From the NCBI GenBank assembly GCA_946480465.1, contig CAMLJY010000047.1, positions 1-51,174 of the forward strand: a stretch of 51,174 nt of DNA, given 5' to 3'. The notes under the pieces are model-generated. The model saw only the letters and a program-made list of their open reading frames with translations, had not been told where the DNA came from and ran no database searches. Of the stretch, positions 35,784-44,242 are shown piece after piece; position 1 is the first letter of the stretch, and every line of letters starts with the position of its first letter. The translations under genes were made by a program, and so were the position numbers. This DNA comes from an uncultured Burkholderiales bacterium. GTDB lineage: Bacteria; Pseudomonadota; Gammaproteobacteria; Burkholderiales; Burkholderiaceae.

Positions 35784-35958
35784 TGGGGCGCTTATCGTTG
35801 GTTTCCACCACGGCCACCTGGCGGGGTTCCGCCCTGCGGGCGGGCGGTCACCTCGGCTGCGTTCGGATGCGATTCACTGCCACCCGGCCGGGGCGAGACC
35901 CGGCCGGGTGGCAGGACGGAATCCGTGAACGCAGCCAAGACAAGACAGGCAGCAAGTC
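35784..35958 (+). promoter_or_regulatory. Intercistronic region with a perfect 16-bp hairpin
   Basis: Between fdsB and fdsA, CTGCCACCCGGCCGGG (35877-35892) and its exact complement (35899-35914) enclose a 6-nt loop. There is no T-run afterwards, so full termination is unlikely. An mRNA-processing or stability stem, or a partial attenuator setting the ratio of the alpha subunit to the others, fits better. The bases around it hold no gene. Confidence 0.55.
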
Positions 35959-38871
35959 ATGAGCAAGCAAGAGATCGACTACGGCACCCCGCCCTCCGCG
36001 GCTACCGGGCAAGTAACGCTCAACATCGACGGCCAGGCCGTCACCGTGCCCGCCGGCACCTCCCTGATGCGCGCCGCGGCCACGCTGGGCACCAGCATCC
36101 CCAAGCTCTGCGCCACCGACAGCCTGAAGTCCTTCGGCTCCTGCCGCTTGTGCCTGGTCGAGATCGAGGGCAAGCGCGGCTACCCCGCGTCCTGCACCAC
36201 GCCGGTCGAGCAAGGCATGGTCGTGCGCACGCAGACACCGAAGCTGCAGCAGCTGCGCAAGGGCGTCATGGAGCTGTACATCAGCGACCACCCGCTCGAT
36301 TGCCTGACCTGCTCCGCCAACGGCGACTGCGAGCTGCAGGACATGGCCGGCGTCACCGGCCTGCGCGCCGTGCGCTACGGCATCGCGGGTGCCGCGGTCG
36401 ATGGCGTGCAAGGCAAGCACCACACCGACGCCACGCCCGACGACTCGAACCCCTATTTCGCCTTCGACCCGGGCAAGTGCATCGTCTGCAGCCGCTGCGT
36501 GCGCGCCTGCGAAGAGACGCAAGGCACCTTCGCGCTCACCATCGGTGCTCGCGGCTTCGACAGCCACGTGGCCGCCGGCCAGGGCCAGTCCTTCATGGAC
36601 AGCGACTGCGTCAGCTGCGGCGCCTGCGTGCAGGCCTGCCCCACCGCCACGCTGCAGGAAAAGAGCGTGATCGAGCTGGGCCTGCCGGAGCACAGCGCCA
36701 TCACCACCTGCGCCTACTGCGGCGTCGGCTGCGGCTTCAAGGCCGAGATGAAAGGCAATACCGTCGTCCGCATGACGCCGTGGAAGGACGGCCAGGCGAA
36801 CGAGGGCCACGCCTGCGTCAAGGGCCGCTTCGCCTGGGGCTACGCGACGCACAAGGACCGCATCACCAAGCCGATGATCCGCCGCAAGATCACCGACCCG
36901 TGGCAGGAGGTGAGCTGGGACGAGGCGATCAATCACGCCGCGTCGGAGTTCAAGCGCATCCAGGCCCGGCACGGCAAGGACTCGGTGGGCGGCATCACCT
37001 CGTCGCGCTGCACCAACGAAGAGACGTATCTCGTGCAGAAGCTGGTGCGCGCGGCCTTCGGCACCAACAACGTCGACACCTGCGCCCGCGTCTGCCATTC
37101 GCCCACCGGCTATGGCCTGGGGCAGACCTTCGGTACTTCGGCGGGCACCCAGACCTTCAAGTCCGTGGAGCATGCCGACGTCATCGTCGTGATCGGCGCC
37201 AACCCGACCGATGCGCACCCGGTGTTCGGCTCGCGCATGAAGCGCCGCCTGCGAGGAACTGGCAAAGATTCGGGCGCGCGGCTCGTCGTCATCGACCCGC
37301 GCCGCATCGACCTCGTCGACGGCCCGCACGTGAAGGCCGACCACCACCTGGCGCTGAAGCCGGGCACCAACGTCGCGGTGATCACGGCCATGGCGCACGT
37401 GGTCGTCACCGAAGGCCTGGTGAACGAGGCCTACGTGGCCGAGCGCTGCGACACCAAGAGCTTCAACGACTGGCGCGCCTTCGTCGCCAAGCCCGAGAAC
37501 TCGCCCGAGGCCTTCGAGGCCGTGACCGGCGTGCCGGCGGCCGAGGTGCGGGCCGCGGCCCGGCTGTACGCGGCCGGCCCCAACTCCGCCATCTACTACG
37601 GCCTGGGCGTCACCGAGCATGCGCAGGGCTCGACCATGGTGATCGGCATCGCCAACCTGGCGATGGCCTGCGGCATGGTCGGCCGCGAAGGCGTGGGCGT
37701 GAACCCGCTGCGCGGCCAGAACAACGTGCAGGGCAGCTGCGACATGGGCAGCTTCCCGCACGAGCTGCCGGGCTACCGCCATATCTCCGACACGACGGTG
37801 CGGAGCACCTTCGAGGCCGCCTGGGGTGTGGACTTGAGCCCCGAGCCGGGCCTGCGCATTCCCAACATGTTCGACGCCGCGCTGTCGGGCAGCTTCAAGG
37901 GCCTGTACTGCCAGGGCGAGGACATCGTGCAGTCCGACCCCAACACCCAGCACGTGTCCGCCGCGCTGGAGGCGATGGAATGCATCGTCGTGCAGGACAT
38001 CTTCCTCAACGAGACCGCCAAGTACGCGCACGTGCTGCTGCCCGGCAGCAGCTTCCTGGAGAAGGACGGCACTTTCACGAACGCCGAGCGCCGCATCTCG
38101 CGCGTGCGCCAGGTGATGCCGCCACTGCCCGAGCTGGCAGACTGGGAAGTCACGGTGAAGCTGGCGAACGCATTGGGCTACCCGATGAAGTACGCGCATC
38201 CCGAGGACATCATGCGGGAGATCGCCGCGCTGACGCCCAGCTTCGCCGGCGTCACCTACGAGAAGATCGAGCGCCTGGGCAGCGTGCAGTGGCCCTGCCA
38301 TGCCGGCACCGACGAAGCCGGCACGGCCATCATGCACGTCGACCATTTCGTGCGCGGCAAGGGCCGCTTCTTCGTCACCCAGTACGTGCCCAGCGACGAG
38401 AAGGTGACGCGCAAGTACCCGCTGCTGCTGACCACCGGCCGCATCCTGAGCCAGTACAACGTCGGCGCGCAGACGCGGCGCACGCCCAACAACCAGTGGC
38501 ACGACGAAGACCGGCTGGAGATCCATCCGCACGATGCGCAGGAGCGCGGCATCAGCGACGGTGACTGGGTCGGCATCGCCAGCCGCGCCGGCGAGACGGT
38601 GCTGCGCGCCGACGTCAGCGAGCGCATGCAGCCGGGCGTGGTCTACACCACCTTCCACTTCCCCGAGTCGGGCGCCAACGTCATCACCACCGACAGCTCC
38701 GACTGGGCCACCAACTGCCCCGAGTACAAGGTGACGGCGGTGCAGGTCACCAAGGTGATGCAGGCGCCGGCGCAAGGGCGGTCGACCTGGCAGAAGCTGT
38801 ATGCCGAGTTCAACGAGGAGCAACTGGCCTTGCTGGAACGTGCGCGCGCCGCGGAAATGGTCGGCAAGTGA
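35959..38871 (+). CDS. fdsA: NAD-dependent formate dehydrogenase alpha (catalytic, bis-MGD) subunit
   Basis: 970 residues. Oxidises formate to CO2 at a molybdenum (or tungsten) bis-MGD centre. Order of sites: an N-terminal plant-ferredoxin-type [2Fe-2S] region (CATDSLKSFGSCRLC ... SCTTP); a NuoG-like His/Cys cluster (HPLDCLTCSANGDC); two ferredoxin [4Fe-4S] motifs (CIVCSRCVRAC and CVSCGACVQACP); the [4Fe-4S] site CAYCGVGCGF of the molybdopterin domain. The metal-ligand cysteine is C379 in CARVCHSPTGYG, followed by the conserved histidine. C379 is a plain TGC codon, so this is the non-selenium form. The C-terminal MGD-binding domain includes LTTGRILSQYN. Length matches Cupriavidus-type FdsA. 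The stop overlaps fdhD. Confidence 0.95.
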   Translation: MSKQEIDYGTPPSAATGQVTLNIDGQAVTVPAGTSLMRAAATLGTSIPKLCATDSLKSFGSCRLCLVEIEGKRGYPASCTTPVEQGMVVRTQTPKLQQLRKGVMELYISDHPLDCLTCSANGDCELQDMAGVTGLRAVRYGIAGAAVDGVQGKHHTDATPDDSNPYFAFDPGKCIVCSRCVRACEETQGTFALTIGARGFDSHVAAGQGQSFMDSDCVSCGACVQACPTATLQEKSVIELGLPEHSAITTCAYCGVGCGFKAEMKGNTVVRMTPWKDGQANEGHACVKGRFAWGYATHKDRITKPMIRRKITDPWQEVSWDEAINHAASEFKRIQARHGKDSVGGITSSRCTNEETYLVQKLVRAAFGTNNVDTCARVCHSPTGYGLGQTFGTSAGTQTFKSVEHADVIVVIGANPTDAHPVFGSRMKRRLRGTGKDSGARLVVIDPRRIDLVDGPHVKADHHLALKPGTNVAVITAMAHVVVTEGLVNEAYVAERCDTKSFNDWRAFVAKPENSPEAFEAVTGVPAAEVRAAARLYAAGPNSAIYYGLGVTEHAQGSTMVIGIANLAMACGMVGREGVGVNPLRGQNNVQGSCDMGSFPHELPGYRHISDTTVRSTFEAAWGVDLSPEPGLRIPNMFDAALSGSFKGLYCQGEDIVQSDPNTQHVSAALEAMECIVVQDIFLNETAKYAHVLLPGSSFLEKDGTFTNAERRISRVRQVMPPLPELADWEVTVKLANALGYPMKYAHPEDIMREIAALTPSFAGVTYEKIERLGSVQWPCHAGTDEAGTAIMHVDHFVRGKGRFFVTQYVPSDEKVTRKYPLLLTTGRILSQYNVGAQTRRTPNNQWHDEDRLEIHPHDAQERGISDGDWVGIASRAGETVLRADVSERMQPGVVYTTFHFPESGANVITTDSSDWATNCPEYKVTAVQVTKVMQAPAQGRSTWQKLYAEFNEEQLALLERARAAEMVGK

Positions 38872-39680
38872 TGGAAGAAGGCTTGCGCGCGGCCGAGGTC
38901 GTCGCGCTGCGCGGCGGCACGGTGCAGCGCCGTGCCGACTGGCTGGCCGAGGAGGTGCCGGTGGCGCTGGTGTTCAACGGCATCTCGCACGCGGTGATGA
39001 TGGCCAGTCCCACGGCGCTGGACGACTTCGCGCTGGGCTTCGGCCTGACCGAGGGGCTGCTGGCCGGCGCAGCGGAGCTGTACGGCTGCGAGGCGGTGCC
39101 GGTGGCCGAGGGCATCGAGCTGCGGCTAGAGGTCTCGTCCGCCTGCGAATGGCGCCTGAAGGAGGCGCGGCGCACGCTGGCTGGCCGGACCGGTTGCGGG
39201 TTATGCGGCACCGACAGCCTGAAGCAGGTGCGCCGGCCCTTGCCGCGCGCGCCCGCGGTGCAGGTGCCGGCCGCCGCATTGAACTCGGCCCAGCGGGCGC
39301 TGCGCGAGCACCAGGCGCTGCAGCGGCGCAGCGGCGCCACGCATGCGGCGGCCTGGTGCGCGCTGGACGGGCGCATCGTGATATCGCACGAAGACGTGGG
39401 AAGGCACAACGCGCTGGACAAGGTCATCGGCGCGATGGTTCGCGCCGGCGCCGATGCGCGCCAGGGCTTCCTGTGCATCACCAGCCGCGCCAGTTTCGAG
39501 ATGGTGCAGAAGGCGGTGATGGCCGGGGCCGGCGTGCTGGCCGCGGTGTCGGCGCCGACGGCGCTGGCGGTCGATGTGGCCCTGGAAGCGGGCCTCGCGC
39601 TGGCGGGCTTCGTGCGCGGCGACGACCTGGTCGCCTACAGTTTTCCCGAGCGGCTGGGGCTGCTCACCCCGGGGCAATGA
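38871..39680 (+). CDS. fdhD: Formate dehydrogenase accessory sulfurtransferase FdhD
   Basis: 269 residues from the ATG that shares its A with the fdsA stop (TGATG); a GTG one codon earlier is also possible. FdhD passes sulfur from a cysteine desulfurase to the bis-MGD cofactor so that FdsA becomes active. It is called fdsC when in this operon. The sulfur-carrying loop TGCGLCG is intact (C109 and C112), and the cofactor-binding regions FNGISHAVMMASP, HEDVGRHNALDKVIG and ITSRASFEMVQKA are all present. Length fits the family. The tight coupling makes sense since the enzyme is useless without this step. Confidence 0.93.
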   Translation: MEEGLRAAEVVALRGGTVQRRADWLAEEVPVALVFNGISHAVMMASPTALDDFALGFGLTEGLLAGAAELYGCEAVPVAEGIELRLEVSSACEWRLKEARRTLAGRTGCGLCGTDSLKQVRRPLPRAPAVQVPAAALNSAQRALREHQALQRRSGATHAAAWCALDGRIVISHEDVGRHNALDKVIGAMVRAGADARQGFLCITSRASFEMVQKAVMAGAGVLAAVSAPTALAVDVALEAGLALAGFVRGDDLVAYSFPERLGLLTPGQ

Positions 39681-39681
39681 G

Positions 39682-39906
39682 ATGGACGTCGACAACCTGA
39701 TCCGCATGGCCAACCGCATCGGCGAGTTCTTCCAGGCGATGCCCGACCGCGCCGAAGCGGTGGAGGGCGTGGCCACCCACATCCGCAAGTTCTGGGAGCC
39801 GCGCATGCGGCAGGCGCTGTTCGCGGCGGTGGATGCGGGCGCCGCGGAGGCGCTGCTGCCGGTGGTGCGCGAGGCGCTGGACTTGCGGCGGTCGGAGCTG
39901 GTCTAG
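39682..39906 (+). CDS. fdsD: Formate dehydrogenase delta subunit
   Basis: 74 residues, one base after the fdhD stop. Small helical protein MDVDNLIRMANRIGEFFQAM ... HIRKFWEPRMR, the FdsD family pattern, which assists assembly or stability of soluble NAD-dependent formate dehydrogenases. The conserved KFWEPRMR stretch is complete. It ends the operon; a hairpin follows. Confidence 0.9.
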   Translation: MDVDNLIRMANRIGEFFQAMPDRAEAVEGVATHIRKFWEPRMRQALFAAVDAGAAEALLPVVREALDLRRSELV

Positions 39907-39920
39907 TTCAGTGAGAACGA

Positions 39921-39962
39921 TGCCCCGGAGACGCCTGCGACTCATCGCGGGCGTCCGGGGCA
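39921..39962. terminator. Bidirectional terminator between fdsD and the asparaginase gene
   Basis: TGCCCCGGAGACGCC (39921-39935) pairs with GGCGTCCGGGGCA (39950-39962) apart from a two-base bulge, with a 14-nt loop. It fills the 62-base gap between convergent stop codons. No long T-run is present on either side. Confidence 0.6.
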
Positions 39963-39968
39963 AGCGCG

Positions 39969-41069
<1,101 letters not shown>

Positions 41070-41208
41070 TCAACCGGCCGGTGATGCGGGGAAACCCGAT
41101 GCCGGGACCGGCAATGTAGAAACCGGCGCGGTGCATTTGTGCCGGTTTGGTGGGGCGGCAACCGCAGGAACATCGGCCTGGACCGCCATGTGAAATCGCG
41201 CGGGGTGG

Positions 41209-42315
41209 TCAGTCCGGCTGCAGCGCCAGCTCGGCGCGCGCGCCGGGGGCGATGAAGGCCAGCAGCCGGCGGCCTTCGTCGGCCAGCGCGCGCTGCTGCG
41301 CGCGCGCGAAGCCGTCGCCCAGCGGCGTCACGCGCAGCCTGGCGGTGGTGGCCGTGCTCTCGACTGCCCAGGTGGCATGCACGAAGCCATCCAGCAGCAC
41401 CGTGGCGCGGATGATGCCGTTGACGCTGAAGACCCGCGCCTTGTGCGCGGCCGCCATCACCCGGCCGCGCTCGGCATGCGACAGCAGCAGGTTGTCCCAC
41501 TCGGGCAGGAAACGGATCGGCGCTGGGGTGTCGGTTGCCGGGCGCGGCGCGCGGGGCAGGTCGAACAGCTCTCGGCCGGCCTCGTCGCGGAACACCTTCA
41601 GGCGGGGCCGCAGCTGCTCGAAGACCGGCACCAGGCCGCCGAGGCCGCACCACACCTGAGCATCCTTCGGTCCTGCCGGTCCGAAGGCGGCGAGATAACG
41701 CCAGACCAGCGCGTCCAGGGCCGGCGCGTCGTCGAGCGGCCGGCGCAGCCAGTCCGTCAGCACGCCCAGCGGCGCACTGCGGAACTCGTTCCAGCACCCG
41801 GCGGGCGGCAGCTGCGCCAGCGGCAGGTGCGCCCGTGCCACCTGGGCCAGCGCGTCGGGCGTCCGATCGGGCCAGTGGACGGCCAGTGCCTGGCCCAGCT
41901 GCGACGAGTTCAGTGGCTGCTCGGCCAGCAAGGCGGCCGCGCGGGCCGCGACCTGGCCCAGGTCCAGTCCCTGCAGCAGCTTGCCGCGGCTGGCCTGCAG
42001 GCCACGCGTGCCGACCACCGCCAGCAGCGGCCGCCAGGCCAGCGCGTCGCGCGCCGTCACCAGGTGCAGCGTCGAGCGCATCAGCGCCAGGCGCACCAGG
42101 CGGCGCTGCGCCAGTGCGCGTTCGAGCGCGCCGCGTTCGAAGCCTTCGACGCGGCTCCACAGGCCGATGTAGGGCGGGTTGGGTGCCTGGGTCTGCAGGC
42201 CGGCCAGGCGCTCTACCGCGGCGGCCAATCCGATGGGCGCGCGGGCCAGCAGCATCTGGCGCGCCAGCAGCGCGCGGTTCAGTGCGCGTTCGGTCAGCAT
42301 GGCGGCGTCAGTCAT
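41209..42315 (-). CDS. Winged-helix protein of the HTH_42 (AlkZ/YcaQ DNA glycosylase) family
   Basis: 368 residues. The family consists of three tandem winged helices wrapped around DNA; characterised members AlkZ and YcaQ excise alkylated bases and unhook interstrand crosslinks using a Gln-x-Gln motif. Here that motif is present as Q41-T42-Q43 in AGLQTQAPNPPYIGLWSR. The family-typical stretches MRSTLHLVTARDALAWRPLL and RFLPEWDNLLLSHAERGRV (about 295-310) also fit. The ATG at 42313-42315 overlaps the stop of the reverse transcriptase gene by 8 bases (ATGACTGA) and has no ribosome site of its own, so it should be read by coupled translation. Either a DNA repair enzyme that happens to follow the retron or its accessory/effector protein; I cannot decide. 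Family call is firmer than function. Confidence 0.75.
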   Translation of the reverse strand: MTDAAMLTERALNRALLARQMLLARAPIGLAAAVERLAGLQTQAPNPPYIGLWSRVEGFERGALERALAQRRLVRLALMRSTLHLVTARDALAWRPLLAVVGTRGLQASRGKLLQGLDLGQVAARAAALLAEQPLNSSQLGQALAVHWPDRTPDALAQVARAHLPLAQLPPAGCWNEFRSAPLGVLTDWLRRPLDDAPALDALVWRYLAAFGPAGPKDAQVWCGLGGLVPVFEQLRPRLKVFRDEAGRELFDLPRAPRPATDTPAPIRFLPEWDNLLLSHAERGRVMAAAHKARVFSVNGIIRATVLLDGFVHATWAVESTATTARLRVTPLGDGFARAQQRALADEGRRLLAFIAPGARAELALQPD

Positions 42316-43666
42316 CGCAGGCGCGGCGGGTCCAGTCGATGCGGTCGTACCAGGCCTGCAGTTTCGCGGCGCGCTGCGGGTTCAGCTGCGCCGCCCAGGC
42401 GATGCGGCCCTGCAGCACGCCGCGGTCGTCGTCGGGGCCGATGCCGCGCGTCGCGCAGCGGTGCAGCCGGGCCTTCAGGCGGTCGAATTCGTCGCGCGGC
42501 AGGTTCGGCCATTCGTTGACCACGATGCCGGTGAGCAGCTGGCGCCGGTGCCGCGGCACGCAGGCCGTCTTGTGCGCCTGCAGGCGGAAACCTTCCGCCT
42601 CGACGATGGCGCCGACCCAGGCCTGCAGCGCGCGCCGCTGGTCCCGCAACGCTGCCGGGCCCGAGAAGGCCAGGTCGTCCGCATAACGCGTGTAGTGAGC
42701 GTCAAAACGTTCGGCCAGGCCGGCCAGCCGCAGGTCCAGCCGGAAGCAGCACAGGTTGGCCAGCGCGGGCGAGGTCGGCGCGCCTTGCGGCAAATGGCGC
42801 TCGGCCAGGCGCAGCGCCGCCAGCCGGTCCAGCCCGCCATCGTCCTGCAGGCGTTCGCGCACCGCTTCCGGGGTGCGGGTGGTGCACAGGGCGGTCAGCT
42901 GGCGCGCCACGCCGGCGGGGTAGCCCAGGGTGCGCCACAGCGCGTGGATGCGGGCTGCGCTGATGCTGGCAAAGAAGTCCTGCAGGTCGAAGCGCAGCAG
43001 CACCGCCTGGCACGTGTGCGCGGCGGCGTGGCTGCGGGCCGAGCGCCCAGGCACGTAGGCCTGCGCGGCTTCGTGCACCGGCAACCGGTTCAGCAGGCCG
43101 CCGAGCAACCGGCGCTGGGCCTGCTTCAGCTCGGCCTTCGGAATCTCCAGCAGCCGCAGCCGGCCATCCGCCTTGGGGATCAGGCGCTGGCGGTAGTGGT
43201 CGGCCGGCCGCGGCCGGCCTGCTTCGGCTGGGCGCCAGCGGCCGCTGTCGCAGGTCAGCCAGGCCAGTCGATCGGGCGCCAGCCCCAGCCAGTCCGCCAG
43301 GTCGGCCTGGCCGGTGAAGGGCGGCCGGTCCACCGCGTCCAGCCCCAGCGGCGCGCGCAGCAGCAGCGGCGGCCGCAGCAGCAGGCGCCGCACGCGCGGG
43401 GTGGGGTGGCGCTCGAAGGCGGCGTCGAAGGTCGGCAGCGAGTCGATGCGGTCGGCCAGCGCGTCCAGGTCTTGCCGCAGCGGGTCGGGCCGGCCCAGTT
43501 CGGCGAGCAGCAGCGGCAGCCACGCCGGCCGTTCACCCAGGGCGGCGGCGGCGCGGGCCAGCAGCGCATGCTGCGCGAGCGCGCCGGGCTGCATGGCATC
43601 GGCCAGCAGCGCGCGGGCGATTGCGCGGGCGACCCAGCGGCGGTAGGGAAGGGCGGTGGTCGGCAT
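42308..43666 (-). CDS. Retron-type reverse transcriptase
   Basis: 452 residues from the ATG at 43664-43666. The N-terminal ~110 residues are an Arg/Leu-rich helical extension like that of myxobacterial retron enzymes. RT motifs follow in order: TGQADLADWLGLAPDRLAWL and YRQRLIPKADGRLRLLEIP (RT0-1); AQAYVPGRSARSHAAAH (RT2); FDLQDFFASI with D227 (RT3); LPQGAPTSPALANL at 292-305 (RT4); YTRYADDLAF with Y328-A-D330-D331 (RT5). LTGIVVN (378-384) corresponds to the VTG motif that marks retrons, and a thumb-like C-terminus closes the chain. All catalytic aspartates are present. A frame with TTG at 43696 extends upstream but runs into the candidate msr-msd repeat, so the ATG is preferred. The product should make msDNA from the RNA encoded just upstream. 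Confidence 0.88.
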   Translation of the reverse strand: MPTTALPYRRWVARAIARALLADAMQPGALAQHALLARAAAALGERPAWLPLLLAELGRPDPLRQDLDALADRIDSLPTFDAAFERHPTPRVRRLLLRPPLLLRAPLGLDAVDRPPFTGQADLADWLGLAPDRLAWLTCDSGRWRPAEAGRPRPADHYRQRLIPKADGRLRLLEIPKAELKQAQRRLLGGLLNRLPVHEAAQAYVPGRSARSHAAAHTCQAVLLRFDLQDFFASISAARIHALWRTLGYPAGVARQLTALCTTRTPEAVRERLQDDGGLDRLAALRLAERHLPQGAPTSPALANLCCFRLDLRLAGLAERFDAHYTRYADDLAFSGPAALRDQRRALQAWVGAIVEAEGFRLQAHKTACVPRHRRQLLTGIVVNEWPNLPRDEFDRLKARLHRCATRGIGPDDDRGVLQGRIAWAAQLNPQRAAKLQAWYDRIDWTRRACDD

Positions 43667-43680
43667 GCGGCGGTGCGGGT

Positions 43681-43843
43681 GGCGCCGGCCGATCAACCTG
43701 CAGGTGAGGCGCTATCCGTCCTGCGCGCAGCGCAGTTCCGATGGCGCGCCGTGATGAATCGGTGTGAAAGCCACCGCGGGGAAGCCCCGCGGCCCGAACG
43801 TGGGCAAGAGCCTGATTCGGAAGAACTTGATGCGGCCGGCGCC
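43681..43843 (-). ncRNA. Candidate retron msr-msd RNA
   Basis: Read on the minus strand, bases 43843-43827 (GGCGCCGGCCGCATCAA) are complementary to 43696-43681 (TTGATCGGCCGGCGCC) over 16 pairs with one bulged C. This is the a1/a2 closing stem expected of retron RNAs, and a2 ends 15 bases before the RT start codon. The first unpaired base after a1 is a G, a suitable branch nucleotide. Inside lie four hairpins. CCGAA/TTCGG is at 43820-43816 with 43798-43794. An 8-bp stem CCGCGGGG/CCCCGCGG is at 43792-43774 with a CTT loop. CCGAT/ATCGG is at 43762-43738. CTGCGC/GCGCAG is at 43735-43721. The exact msr/msd border cannot be set by eye. Some of the pairing strength reflects high GC, but the ATCAA extension and the position argue against chance. 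Confidence 0.6.
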
Positions 43844-43853
43844 GGCGCGGATC

Positions 43854-44242
43854 TTATGCGGCGTGCGGCGTGCGGCGTGCACCTGCGCGGGCGACGCCGC
43901 GGCCCTGCGCCGACTCGGCGACGCGGTAGCCCAGTTCGGCCGGGTGGAAGTGCGCCCGCCGCACGCGTGACAGGTTCACGCGTCCGACCAGCTGGCCATC
44001 GACTTCGCGCAGCAGGAACTGGCAACCCTTGTCTTCGTCGGCGCTCGCGCGCGCGGTGTCGATCGCGGCGCGCATGCCCCGGCCGAGTAGTCGCTGGCCG
44101 GCCGCGCGTCGCTGTGCGACTCGAGGAAGGCCCGGTTGCGCAGCTCGAAGTCGAGCAGTTCCTCGAGGTCGGACGGCGCCGGCGGCCGCAGCTGCAAACC
44201 GCCGCGCGCCGCGGGCCCGGCCGGCGCCCCGTCCGGCGTCAT
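43854..44242 (-). pseudogene. Frameshifted and truncated GNAT acetyltransferase
   Basis: Starts at the ATG overlapping the aldehyde dehydrogenase stop (ATGA). The first frame reads MTPDGAPAGP ... LRPPAPSDLEELLDFELRNRAFLESHSDARPASDYSAG, an N-terminal RimJ-like GNAT domain. In a run of four G (44077-44080) the frame is lost, and the other frame continues seamlessly with MRAAIDTARASADEDKGC ... FLLREVDGQLVGRVNLSRV and AELGYRVAESAQGRGVAR, the acetyl-CoA-binding region. It then breaks from the family pattern and stops after about 130 residues instead of about 180. The lost C-terminus lies exactly where the retron segment begins. A one-base sequencing error could explain the frameshift but not the missing end. 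Confidence 0.7.

Noticed and set aside
38868..38870. GTG one codon before the fdhD ATG
   Set aside because: Possible, but the ATG gives the TGATG coupling common in this operon and needs no rarer start codon.
43667..43696. Upstream TTG start extending the reverse transcriptase by 10 residues
   Set aside because: The extension would be encoded by the a2 arm of the candidate retron RNA and has no conserved sequence. The ATG at 43666 fits better.
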